Positions 1 through 9,976 of a stretch of DNA of 64,000 nt are shown here, piece after piece. Within the stretch, counting starts at the first letter, position 1; the number at the start of each line of letters is the position of its first letter. The DNA comes from Macquaria australasica (taxonomy: Eukaryota; Chordata; Actinopteri; Centrarchiformes; Percichthyidae). A program made the translations under genes and the position numbers. The stretch covers positions 746,501 through 810,500 of the forward strand of contig SEMN01000172.1 in assembly GCA_005408345.1 (NCBI GenBank). Direction: 5' to 3'. Under the pieces are notes generated by a model that was not told the DNA's origin, searched no databases, and was given only the letters and a program-made list of their open reading frames with translations.

Positions 1-171
1 CTTACATTTGAAGAAAGAGGAGAAGAAGAAGGATTAGATGCAGATTCAGCCAGTCAGACAGACGGCCAAATACACAGAGACAGACAGGCAGACAGACAGC
101 GAGGCAAATACTGTAGAGCCGAGAGATGGGTGATCCTCATGGAGAAAATACGTTTTCGCTTTCCTCCCTCC

Positions 172-215
172 ACAGGGAGGTCAGTGCAAGGTCGGCTGCG
201 AGTGCAGGCAGGGAT
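172..215 (-). repeat. SINE-like fragment
   Basis: The string acagggaggtca at 172-183 recurs at 710-721 and 2891-2902, and a related form (gagaggtcaaagtgcag) is at 3867-3883 inside a clearer tRNA-type SINE. I infer a small, highly decayed copy of the same family, in minus orientation. The boundaries are vague. Confidence 0.35.
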
Positions 216-659
216 TGAGCTGACAGACAGATACAGTAAATAAATGGACAAATATTAGACCAGATAGAGAGATAGATATGTATGTCAGACGTCCAAGAAA
301 CATATATTCTGCGTTTACAGTAAGTTTTGTCACGCAGTAATGAGAGGCTGTTTGAAGTGTAACTCTTGCATACAAATGGAGGCTTTTGGAGCAGTATGCA
401 CTGAAATTGAGTTAACGTTCTGCAGCGTGGAACCCAGAGATTGAAGTGACTGCAGCGGTTTCCTTAACAATGCCTCAAGTGCACAAGAGACACAATTGGA
501 TTTTATAAGTCGCTGGATACTGATTACAAAAAAATTCTGTGAAATCTCAAGTTTCATCTGGTACATTGTATTCAGTGACAAGAGGCATTAGGATGCTCAT
601 GATTCTTTCTGCTTTATTATTACAGTGTAGCCGGTGGCACGAGGTTTGTTTTGTGATAC

Positions 660-815
660 TCTTTGGATCCCCTCAGGGAGGAGACTCATCTTTTTGTCTG
701 CTCTACCCCACAGGGAGGTCAGAGCGCAGTGGAGGGAGTCGATGTCTTGCTTTAGGGACAGTCTGTAGGACAGACAGTTAGGGGGTCAGGGGTCAAATCG
801 GTGAACTTTAAGTCA
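660..815 (-). repeat. Decayed SINE copy
   Basis: It has the order of motifs seen in the copies at 2870-3000 and 3865-3998: acagggaggtcagagcgcag, then a gtcttgctttagggaca segment, then gtaggacagacagtt and a gggggtcaggggtc tail. It is degenerate and lies within the gphb5 intron. Confidence 0.4.
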
Positions 816-1794
816 CAGGACAGTCTCTAATTACAGCTACCGAGCTTCAGGATTTACAGTCTCACCTTCTGTGCATTCAGCTGAAGTTACGATAGAGAAA
901 TGTTTAATTACTGAAACAGCAGAATAAGATGAAATGCCTAGAACACCAACACTACAAGTAATTAATAGAGGCTTTGCAGATCTGTCACAAATCTCCCTTC
1001 AAACACAGCTTGATAGCAAAACGGAGGTTCACTGGTAAATTCGTTGTGTTCAAATAATGACAAACTGAACAAAAGAATGCATTAAAAATGAAAAGTCTAA
1101 TAAGATGGATTTGTTTCCACATCAGGTTACTGTGATGAATGTGACCACTAGTGGTGCTGGAGGGCAAAGTTTTGATGAGGGAGCCCTCCTAATGTTTGTA
1201 TTCTGTACTCTAAAAGCACTTGCATGAGCATGCATATGCATGTTATGAGCATGGAGATGATACACATACACACAATGCAGAGGGTGGTAATGAATATCGA
1301 CAATGGTGGTAATGAGCCAATAAAAAAGAAGACTGCAAGACGATGTAAACAATGCAGGTTCTCAAAAAACAGCTTTTGTAAATGTTTTATGAGATAGGAA
1401 ATGCATTCAGCAATATTTGTTAGGTCTTAAGGATGCACACGAGTGTAACCCAATAAACTCCCAACACAGTAAATGTTCCATTTTTAAGGTTTCACCACAT
1501 CCCACATATTGATTTGATGGATATTTTAATGATATTAAAAAAACAAAGGAGATCCAGTTAATCAAAAAACTTGAACGTCAACTTGAATTTGGTGGTGGTA
1601 AAATGTAACAATTAGCCACCAAAAACTCCAACTTTCTCTAGAAGAATTAGCTATTGTGCAAAACTAAGATGTTAACAGTGACGGTCAGCTAACCAGAGCT
1701 AACAAGCTGACATTACAAAACACAAAGCTGAAGCGATGAAATGAAGAACTCTGTCAAAATGAGCTCAGAGAGAGCCAGGTTGTACATTTAGAAA

Positions 1795-1824
1795 AATGGG
1801 CAACAAGAAAGCTTGTTGCCCATT
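1795..1824. repeat. Perfect 13-bp inverted repeat (hairpin, 4-nt loop)
   Basis: The left arm aatgggcaacaag (1795-1807) is followed by the loop aaag (1808-1811) and the exact reverse complement cttgttgcccatt (1812-1824). It is intronic; no function is recognised. It could be a remnant of a palindromic mobile element. Confidence 0.8.
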
Positions 1825-2009
1825 AGCAGAAGGCCTCCAATATGGCCGCCGGGGAGTTTTACACCTGTAGAGAAGAATGAAACGGTCAGAGACAACCTCC
1901 AAAGTAAACATCATCAAATATTTTCATTTCAATCACCTTTGTTAGATGAGAAACTAATATTTTAGGAGAAAAGTTATTAAAATAATTGTTGGTCTGTTTG
2001 TATTTCCAG

Positions 2010-2201
2010 AAGCCCGTCCTGGACCCCCCCTTCATTGAGTCCTACCAGCGGGTTTGTACCTACAACGAGACCCATCTGGTCACCGTAAAACTGCCCAACT
2101 GCCAGCCAAACGTCGACCCGACGTACACCTACCCCGTGGCCCTGAGATGTGACTGTGGTGTCTGTCTGACCAGCACCACTGAGTGTATAACATCTGTGTG
2201 A
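2010..2201 (+). CDS. gphb5: Glycoprotein hormone beta-5 (thyrostimulin beta), last coding exon, partial gene
   Basis: This exon encodes the C-terminal 63 residues of the secreted beta subunit which, with GPA2, forms thyrostimulin, a ligand of the TSH receptor. The sequence shows a pyrimidine-rich acceptor (tatttccag, ending 2009), then an open frame in phase 0 beginning KPVLDPPFIE and ending ECITSV with a TGA stop. Six cysteines sit at exon residues 16, 31, 47, 49, 52 and 59 in the family pattern (RVCTYNET, KLPNC, RCDCGVC, TEC). YNET is an N-glycosylation sequon at residue 19. The match to vertebrate GPHB5 (VCTYNET, VTVKLPNC, TYPVA.RCDCG) runs the whole length; FSH, LH and TSH beta chains differ here and carry a longer seat-belt tail. 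The exon with the signal peptide and first half of the cystine knot was not found in 1-2009, so it lies upstream of the window. The ATG at 1986 is intronic and is not the start. Confidence 0.95.
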   Translation, partial: KPVLDPPFIESYQRVCTYNETHLVTVKLPNCQPNVDPTYTYPVALRCDCGVCLTSTTECITSV

Positions 2202-2630
2202 CACAAATCTCAACAGGCAGAAAATACACTTTACGAAATATACGCTTTTGCTTTTAATCACTGCTGGAGGAAAATTAGAAATTTTATACAGAAAGATTCA
2301 GGTACATTCTGTTTGTGCTGGTTTGTTTTTTCTACTCTATTAGCAACTTTTGAAAAGTGTGATCATTCCTTATTTTTCTGTAAAAAATATTGTTTGGTTA
2401 ATGCAATTTGAAATCCATTAACCATTGTCTATTAGATTCCTGCTCTGCTTATAATGCAAACCAGAATCACTTTTATCAATGTGTTGTATATTAGAATGAA
2501 TTAGGTGACTTTTACTCATAATCACTTTTCACTTTTTTTTTTGTTGTTGTTGCTATAATCACCAGAATGCTGTCAGTTTGGCATTCACAAATGAGAGCAA
2601 GACTCTAACCTACAGTTTCTATTAATAAAT
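2202..2630 (+). other. Probable gphb5 3' UTR
   Basis: Non-coding sequence between the gphb5 stop codon and the first good AATAAA downstream. The extent is inferred only from the polyadenylation signal; transcript data would be needed to fix it. Confidence 0.45.
2624..2629 (+). terminator. Candidate polyadenylation signal for gphb5
   Basis: Canonical AATAAA about 420 nt after the stop codon, followed within 20-30 nt by a modestly GT-rich stretch (gttggtctgctgt). It is the first hexamer on the correct strand. AATAAA is common by chance in AT-rich DNA, so confidence is moderate to low. Confidence 0.4.
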
Positions 2631-2869
2631 GAACACATCTTGCACAGTTGGTCTGCTGTATTACCTTGTACTGATTTTATTTAAATATTTACCTTTTAAC
2701 CAAACCCTTTTTTAAAATTAAAATAAGGACAAATCAACAAAAACGGACCGTTACACCACAAATTTGAATTTCAGTGGTGATTCAGTGAACAAACAGAAGT
2801 AAGTTTTGATTTATTTATTAGACTATTAGGGGGATTCATTTTTGACTTTAAATTGAGCCAGAGCTTTTT

Positions 2870-3000
2870 TCCCCCCATGAGCACTGGTCTACAGGGAGGT
2901 CAAAGGTCAGACCAACATCCCTGGAGCTTGTAGAGATTTAGTATCCTGCTAAAGGACACTTCAGTAGGGCAGATGTTCACTGTCAGAGGGGCTCACACCT
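2870..3000 (-). repeat. Decayed tRNA-type SINE copy
   Basis: It contains acagggaggtcaaaggtcag, a ctaaaggacacttcag segment, agtagggcagatg and a cagaggggctc end. This order is typical of a very common fish SINE (read here in reverse). It is related to 660-815 and 3865-3998. Confidence 0.5.
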
Positions 3001-3864
3001 GGACCTGGACCTTAAACTAAAAAATCTTAAACCAAAATTATTCTTTTCACCTGTGAGGCTGCATGTGTGTAGAAAAATGTCACCTACTTGTAAACAAAGC
3101 AATCAGTGCAAGTGTTGTGATTGCTGTAATTGATGGGTGCAGAATCATGTGACCACTCATTAGCGCTTAATTAACTGACCTGAGCTCTGAGGCCAAACCT
3201 CCTGCTGGTTAGTCATCAGTGAAAAAAACAGAGTCCTTACTAAATGTTGTTGTTCGTATGATTCCCAAGGAGAACAGGGTTTATGTAATCCCTGAGCGCC
3301 CACATGTGACCGAGGAGCTGCAGGGCTGCTTTTGAGCCCCAGCGCTCAGAGGGAACCAGAACACACTCCTCCCACCGTACAAACCCTCCCTGTCCCTCTG
3401 TCTGTCTCTGCCTGGCTGCGTTCACACTGCAGGTCTTTATACTTTAGCTCTAAACTGCTGAAAAAATCTGATTTTATTCAAGGATGGCTATTAATATGTA
3501 CTCTGTCATTAGGGCTCATTATTTACCTATACTTTTTTTTTAAAAAAGATAAAAAGATTCTGAGAACTGATTTGTGTTTATTTAGAATATTTAATACTGA
3601 GCGAAAATTGAGTAAAAAGATCAGTAATAAAAATATTAAACTTTGGATGATAATGAGCAATATTTGTGTTTGGAAGCATTTTCTGAGCAGACCTCATCAC
3701 AAGAGGACCCTGTTTACTATAAAATGTTGTGGCAACAACTTTTGGATAAATGACGACAAAAAAAAAAACGGTGAAAATTTCTTAAATCTATAATTTTCTG
3801 TTAAAAACTAAATAATTAAAACAATGAATTACTTTATTGTGAATGTACACATATGTATTTCATC

Positions 3865-3998
3865 AGAGAGGTCAAAGTGCAGAGGAGTAGTTTTGGGGTC
3901 CAGTGCCTTGTTCAAGGGCACTTAGATGATGGGCACTGTGGGGAATCGAGCGAGCAACCTTTCGGTTACTGGCCGGCCTTTCTACCTCTGGGCCACCC
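3865..3998 (-). repeat. tRNA-derived SINE
   Basis: Reverse complement of a tRNA-like head. An A-box-like gtggcccagaggtag corresponds to 3982-3996 and a B-box-like tcgctcgattcc to about 3942-3953. These are followed by the conserved body (cccttgaacaaggcactg). RNA polymerase III promoters of this form are typical of tRNA-derived SINEs. This is the best-preserved of several copies around gphb5. Confidence 0.65.
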
Positions 3999-4869
3999 CC
4001 CAATATTTGCTATGTAACTGACTGTCAGATGATAAAAAGATATGACTCAGAGTAATAAAGAACATCGAATGTGATTTTGTGTCAGAGTTCAATCAAAAAG
4101 TAAGAATGAGAACAGGAGGAGAGGCTTGATTCTTTAATAAGGGCTGGGTCGCTTTCAGCTGCAGTGCAAACAAAAACATATGAATGTTCCCTCTCTGTGC
4201 AGACATACACACAGAAACACATATACACACACAGAGTGGATTGGCATAGTTGCAGCTCATAAAAAAACCTTTTTTTGTGTCCAAACTTTTCATTGCCAGA
4301 CCTCATGCAGGTGTTTTTAGACTACCATAGAAGACGACCAGAAATACTGAGCTGAAATATTCAATATCATAAAATATTAATATTTAATTTCAAATCCATC
4401 GCTGCATTTATATATTTGATATCATATTCTCAGTCGTTCAGTAAGTTACGGGGCCACAGTTTCACTTTGACTGAACAAATATTATTAGAGGATCAAACCT
4501 ATGACCTTTCCGGCACCTGATGTCTTTCTAAACATCAGGTCACCTGAATGACACTGAGTGAGGATGTGTTATCATCATGACTGACACTGTGTCAGTTAGC
4601 ACAAAGATAATCATTAGCAGTTATTGATTCTGCTCCATTTTTAGAAGCTAAATCAGTACTTCGATATATGTGGTTAACTTTGGAGTAAATCAGAACTAAC
4701 AAGCTGACTTTGTTGGCTGAGGTCAGTTTTACATCCAGCACAGTCAATGACAGTAAGTGAAATATTCCCATTAGTGTACAAAACCTCATTCATTTTAGTC
4801 TCTTTTGTAGAAGTTAGAAATTCAACTAATGACATACATGAACACTAAAACATCTACTTACTGTACAGC

Positions 4870-5000
4870 ACATGTTAGCATAGAGACGACACTCTTATCC
4901 ATGTGACTTGAAGCAAGTGAAGTGCAGATTGGATGTCTGAGCTGCTGATGGTGTTGCAACGACTGAACCTGTGACCTTCCAATTACAGAGCAGCTCCAAG
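4870..5000 (-). repeat. Degenerate SINE-like copy
   Basis: The segments acactcttatcc and gaacctgtgaccttccaatt resemble the B-box side of fish tRNA-type SINEs in reverse orientation. It is weak and heavily diverged. A further trace (atgacctttccggcacctg) lies at 4501-4519. Confidence 0.3.
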
Positions 5001-5003
5001 TAT

Positions 5004-5065
5004 CTCAATCAATCAATCAAACTTTATTTATCTAGCACAAGTCGTACATCAAATCCAGCTCCAAG
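5004..5065 (-). repeat. LINE (L2/CR1-type) 3' tail with (ATTG)n end
   Basis: The + strand reads (aatc)n followed by aaactttatttatctagcac. Its reverse complement is the ending gctagataaataaagtttgattg seen at the 3' ends of L2/CR1-like fish LINEs and the SINEs that share their tails. Only the tail is present. Confidence 0.5.
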
Positions 5066-5290
5066 AGCTGACCTTAATCAGAGTCTAGGGAAATGTGCAG
5101 ATGAGTGAAAATGCATGTATTTTTTCTCCATAATGAATCTGTTTCAGTCACTAGAAAACATTAGTTTTTTTCACAAATTGATGCAGTTTCCTTTTTCAGA
5201 AGCCCTAGATGTTGACTTAAATTTAAATTTCCTTTCGAAATTACTTAATTTTCAGCTGCAGTTAAGTTGCTTTTTAAATTTAGATTTTTT

Positions 5291-5361
5291 GAAATTTACT
5301 TTAATTTAAAAGCTCAACAATGAACGAAATTTACTTTTAATTTAAAAGCTCAACAATGAAC
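5291..5361. repeat. Tandem duplication of a 35-36-bp unit
   Basis: Unit 1 is 5291-5325 and unit 2 is 5326-5361. Both run from gaaatttact to caacaatgaac and differ by one T. This is a recent local duplication without coding content. Confidence 0.85.
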
Positions 5362-5759
5362 AATATGTTAAACATTGTAAGTTTTGATTCAGCATGTAGC
5401 ACGCACAGTGCTTGTTTGTAGTCAGCCAACTGGATTTTTGAACTTCAAAGGACACAAAATTATGACACATTTAGTTTCAGTTACTGTATGTGCATGCAGT
5501 TTAAAATGCACAAAGGGAAAGTAGCAGAACTTTTACTCCTTAATTTGGCTCCTCATACCAACAACCAAACAAAAGGCAAACAAAATAAAACAGGTTATAT
5601 TGTTGGATTCTCTTCCCCAACGTGCAGCTGATAAAATGACAATGATGGCAGTTATTATATAACACAAAGGCACCTCTTTGCAGCCATCAACTCTGCAGAG
5701 TTTTGTTTGTGTAGAAGCCCAGAACAGAAGCTTACTGTCGCTGCCATAAAAAGAGGAAG

Positions 5760-6182
5760 ATGCATAAGCACACAGCAGCCTGCGTGAGTGCTGAAGAGGC
5801 TTTTAAGGGTGGAGAGAAAACACAGAGGTTAAAAGGAGAAACAGAGGAGAGGTTAGCTGTCTGGACTGTTGGCTCTCCCGAGACCTCTGTTATCTTCAAC
5901 AACCCTGACAGGAGAGTCGCTCTAACAACCCCCGCTGTCCTAATCATTCCTGACATTACCACTTCCTCCTTCGGCTGTAAGGAGGAGGGTGGGGCTGCAA
6001 CAGCTCATGGCAGGGGGACTGTAACACAGAAGCAGAGAGGGAGGAGGAGGAGGAGGAAACCATCAATGGAGCTTCCTAACCTGAGGTCTATGACCTCCTC
6101 TGGGACCTCAGGGGGAGACACAGTGACTCATATCAGAGACCTTTTATTCAGGGTGAAAAGAGGGGCAGTTTCAAAGAGGTAA
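5760..6182 (+). other. Unassigned 140-codon open frame, probably not a gene
   Basis: The frame opens at an ATG and runs to TAA. It contains a low-complexity arginine run (RGRRRRRK) produced by an (agg)n tract near 6040-6057. I recognise no domain, signal peptide or membrane segment. It is longer than most chance frames in this AT-rich DNA and locally GC-richer, but the middle resembles simple-sequence expansion. No neighbouring exon was identified. Treated as non-coding unless transcripts show otherwise. Confidence 0.2.
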
Positions 6183-6300
6183 CTCAAAGGGACTGCAGAG
6201 GAATGTCACTCAGTTACTGTAAGAAATGCTTCAACAATCAACAAATGTGGTTGTCAGCTAACATATCACTGCTCAATAAAACTAAATCTTACACACTGGT

Positions 6301-6820
6301 CTCCAGAAAGTTGATGAAATTAAATATTTGGGTTTGTGGATTGAATCCAAACTAAGCACATTATAAAGAAGGTTAGTTTTGGTATTTGTGTTCTGTATCA
6401 TTCCAGACATTGCTTTACATTTAATGTCAGAAAAAGACTTGCTTCACAACTTAATTTACCGATACTGGACTATGCTGACCTTGTTTACCAAAACCAATCT
6501 TCTTCCTCTGAATCTGATATATAATCGGCTCTGCAGATTTGTTTCGGGATTAAATGCATTCATTTTAACTATCCTTATTGCCTAAAACAATTCTGTGTCC
6601 CTTAAACTTCAAATTACTCACTCAGATGCTCTGATCAGCTCCTCTTTATGGCCTCCTTTGTCTCTAAGGAAAGTGGTAAAAAAAAAAAGCTTTTATGTTT
6701 AAGGCTTTTATGTTTAAGGCTCCTTTCAACTGGAATAATTTAACTGTACATATTTGTTCTGTGTCTTATTTAAAAATGTTTTACTCTCTTATCTTAAAAC
6801 AAATTGCATTAGTTTTCAGT
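6301..6820 (+). pseudogene. Decayed LINE reverse-transcriptase C-terminal fragment
   Basis: Translation across in-frame stops and small gaps gives VDEIKYLGLWIESKLS, then LNLIYNRLCRFVSG, then a distal KAFMFKAPFNWNNL. This is the order found at the end of non-LTR retrotransposon reverse transcriptases in fish (KYLG.W.D.KL, LN..YN.LCRFV, F....WN.L). It is dead: TAA and TGA codons and indels break the frame. Related elements copy themselves through an RNA intermediate; this copy cannot. The upstream end was not found. Confidence 0.6.
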
Positions 6821-6835
6821 AATACTATCATGGAC

Positions 6836-6927
6836 ATAGGCATTTCTACACATCAATACCGATATATCTGCTATTAGCTAATATTGGTCGATATAGCAGC
6901 CTGGTGGATTTATCGGTCTACCTCTAA
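6836..6927. repeat. Fragment of a dispersed element with a ggtctacctcta terminus
   Basis: Motifs accgatatat, attggtcgatata and ggatttatcggtctacctct match, as I remember it, the right end of a repeat common in fish whose terminus reads tagaggtagaccgat. A similar ccgatatcgg-rich block lies at 42196-42470. Only the end of the element is recognisable. Confidence 0.45.
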
Positions 6928-7654
6928 TAGAAACATCTGATATCTGTTGTGGTTGGTAATCATGAAAACATGTGTCAGGTGGAAAAATAACCAAACTAAA
7001 CACCTTTACATGCCAGTTTTTTCTTGACTGAAACAGAACGCACAAACTGAAATTTTGAACTGACATTAAAATTGGCGTGTCAGTCTGGCAGTTACACTGA
7101 AACAAATTAATTACGACCTTTCAGGCCAATCAGAAATGAGTATTCTCCCAGGCTACTACTGCAAGTGTAGGTCACTAAAACAGGGTCAGTTTCTTACTGT
7201 CTCTCAGTAGTAAACTGCAGGTTAGGATTAAGGGCAGGTGAGCTGATTTTGCAGTCGAGTCTTAAGGGCAGTTTCCCCTCCACTTCCTCTAAAACAGCTT
7301 GACAGGTACCAACTGGAGTTATGAATTATACAGTCGCTCCTACAGGGGTGTGCGGATGGCGAGGAGGATCTGTGAGGATGACGAAGCTTCGATGGATTGA
7401 ATAGCAGGGCAGCTCTGTTGGGTGAGATTTCTCCAGAGATAAACCCTGCCAGAGATCGTCATCACCTTTATTACAGTTGACATGTAATATGACGGTGGCG
7501 GCGTGGGTGGAGATTGATTAACTCGCTTTTGTTGGCAGAATATTCTGCACACAGCACTTTTTCAGCTGTGGAATCATGGAAAGAGTCATGGGAAGCAATA
7601 ATTCACCAGTTTCCTTGTTGGTGCTGAACAAAGCAGGAGGGCACATTAAGAGAC

Positions 7655-7795
7655 ACTGGTAGTTTACTTGAGACTTTTTACTACATTTCAAAGGGAAATA
7701 TTTGACTTTTTACTCCACTACCTTTCTCTGATTGTCAGAGTTACTAGTTAGTTTGCAGCTTTACAGCATTTCTTATTATTTGTTCAAATGCCTAA
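7655..7795 (-). repeat. Dispersed repeat (aagtaaaagtact family), minus copy
   Basis: It contains tttactccactacctttctc, catttcaaagggaaatattt and tgactttttactccacta, the reverse complement of the body of the element at 60625-61036 (tacaatatttccctctga). It is a truncated copy. Confidence 0.55.
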
Positions 7796-9444
7796 AATGA
7801 CCGAACTTCACGTTTATGTGACAAGGACCTCTAGCAGCCTGTGGATTATGACTGTAGCTGTCAGGAGTGAAGGTGGAAGTAGTGTGACGTTGTTAAGATG
7901 GGGATATGCTCAAAACGAACTTGTGCGACATGTCATCCAACCACGTCTGAAGGCAAAAGTGTTCATAGCTGTTCCAAATGGCCTCACTTAAAGGCAAAGT
8001 GTAAAGCCGGCTGTCACAAAGAGGGGTGAGATGCCATAATCGTTCAAATGGGGACGACTGTGCACACAATTGGACAGTCTCTCCTTATAAACAGGACGAT
8101 AAAATCAGTTAAAGTAGGATACAATATTTAAAAAATATACAAAAGATAAGATATTGAGAAATTAGGTTTCAGTGCAATTACAGTGGAGTAATAAATAGCC
8201 CATAAGTCAATAAAGGAAATAAAAGTGCAGTAGAGAAATTGAATCAATCAGATGCACAGGAAAAAAAGAGAGTTTAAAATATATCGCTATGAGTACTTTT
8301 ACACAGTTTTTCGACACCATCCCCCTCGCTGCATTAGAACAGATCACCCACTGGATACAGTCTGTCAGCCTATTAGCCTTAAAATACCACTGACATATAA
8401 TGTAACCGTGAGGGGTGGTGGAGGGGTCACAGCACGCACACCTCCTCTGCAGGAGATAAAACAATAATGCCACTACAACACTGGGAGGTCACAGCACTGC
8501 CACTCTACCCGTGTGTTAGACTTTACATAACCCCATTCAGCCAGAAATCAGCAGCGAAAGCAGTTTGTATCTACACAGAGAGACATTTTTACATTCACAT
8601 TTTAGTGATTTAAGCTCGTGCTGTCATCCAGAGGTGCAACAGTGGACGAAACTTCATTTCACAGACGCACAAATATAAAAGCAACCGGAAGAAATGGAGC
8701 GCAAATGGAGTAATAGAAGGGAGTAAAGGAGAGATTAGAAATATTAATACAGAAAGAAATAATAATAAAAAACTTTATCTCAACATACAGTGAAACTGCA
8801 ATGAAAACTCATCTAATGTGTACTCTAATGAGATATGCTGAACATGAGGTTGATTTAGTCTTGTATATTAAAAGCCACTGGTTTTATTCATAACGTGCTC
8901 ATCAACTGTAATTTAACTAAGGTAATGACTGGCTGCTCAGTCATTGTGTGTCAAGTGTTCACTAAATGTGTAAAATGCCATTTAGTACTCAATAAAACAT
9001 AGATTCTTCACATTATTTGGATTGTCCAGTTTAAATATCTAAAAGAATAGTTTGAGAAGATTGAGACTCCTCTCATGTCAGTGTGTTAAAGGTGCCTAGC
9101 TGTGGAGTTTTCTTGAAAACATTGCTTCTGTTTACGTTCAGCTTTTCTCACTAAAACTCACGATGTGTATCCTTGAAGTCTAACAAATGTGCTGAATTCA
9201 TTTTCTTCCTCATAAAACATTTGCAAAGCCAGTTTTTCTTTTGAAACCTTTTGCTAGCAATCTTCTTCTTCCATGCCTTCGTTGGTGCATTACCTCCACC
9301 TGTAGATCAGTGGAATAGAGTGAAACCCATGTGCACGTACATGTGCGTCCTTGTGTGCGTGCACGAGAACAAACTAAACGGGGACCCACACGTACAAACT
9401 TTGCTTTATACTACTACTAATGATCAAAAACTCAACAGGGAACC

Positions 9445-9590
9445 TTTAAGTATGAAGCTGAAGTCAGGAGGCGATTAGCCTAGCTTAGCATAAAGACTGT
9501 AAGTGGGGGGAAACATCTAGCCTACCTGTCTCCAAAGTTTCAAAATACATCTACAGCACATCTAAAGCCTTATGATTAACACAACAAGTC
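9445..9590 (+). repeat. Dispersed repeat (ttagcataaagactg family)
   Basis: gattagcctagcttagcat followed by aaagactgtaagtgggggg and a ctagcctacctgtctcc segment matches the copy at 60125-60480. This is a widespread perciform repeat that I recognise by sequence but cannot name. Confidence 0.55.
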
Positions 9591-9955
9591 CTCCTCCAAG
9601 AACAGGTCATTTGTCAATGACTCCTGTGTTGTTTGATCCATCCATCCACCCCGACATCCTCCCTGTGAGGACTTTACCACTCTTTATAGGTCGCCGCCCA
9701 AAAATAAACCTAAATATGGGTCGTAATGAGCTGCTTGCACAGACGACCTATACAGCCGTATTTTTGGGGAGGACAGCCTCGGACGTTATATGACGTTTGT
9801 TGTACACAAACAGAAATGTAAAACTGACAGAAGTACTGTGTGGATGGATAAATTGTTGTTTGTCAAGAAATAGTTACCACAAATAGTTTATACATAGGTT
9901 TACTTACTTACTTAATGCAGAGTTCTTGCAAGGCCACATGGAGCACGCCCATAGT

Positions 9956-9976
9956 GTGGTGGTGGTGGTGGTGGTG
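9956..9976 (+). repeat. (GGT)n trinucleotide microsatellite
   Basis: Seven GGT/GTG units in uninterrupted tandem. Confidence 0.95.

Larger units (their letters stand above)
1..2009 (+). other. gphb5 intron (3' part)
   Basis: Non-coding DNA upstream of the gphb5 exon acceptor. I looked for the preceding exon (a CWGRCETWE-like stretch) and saw none, so this is read as the distal part of an intron. It holds decayed SINE-like copies near 150-215 and 660-815 and a perfect 13-bp hairpin at 1795-1824. Otherwise nothing recognisable. Confidence 0.7.

Noticed and set aside
1986..2009. ATG in frame with the gphb5 exon as a start codon
   Set aside because: It precedes a good acceptor (tatttccag) and encodes residues unlike GPHB5; no signal peptide, and the first half of the cystine knot would be missing.
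3332..3793. 153-codon frame
   Set aside because: Runs through AT-rich DNA with Lys/Ile/Asn/Phe-rich composition and homopolymer lysine runs; no domain and no splice context.
4515..4540. 9-bp inverted repeat acctgatgt/acatcaggt
   Set aside because: Short, within a degenerate SINE-like area; expected by chance at this length.
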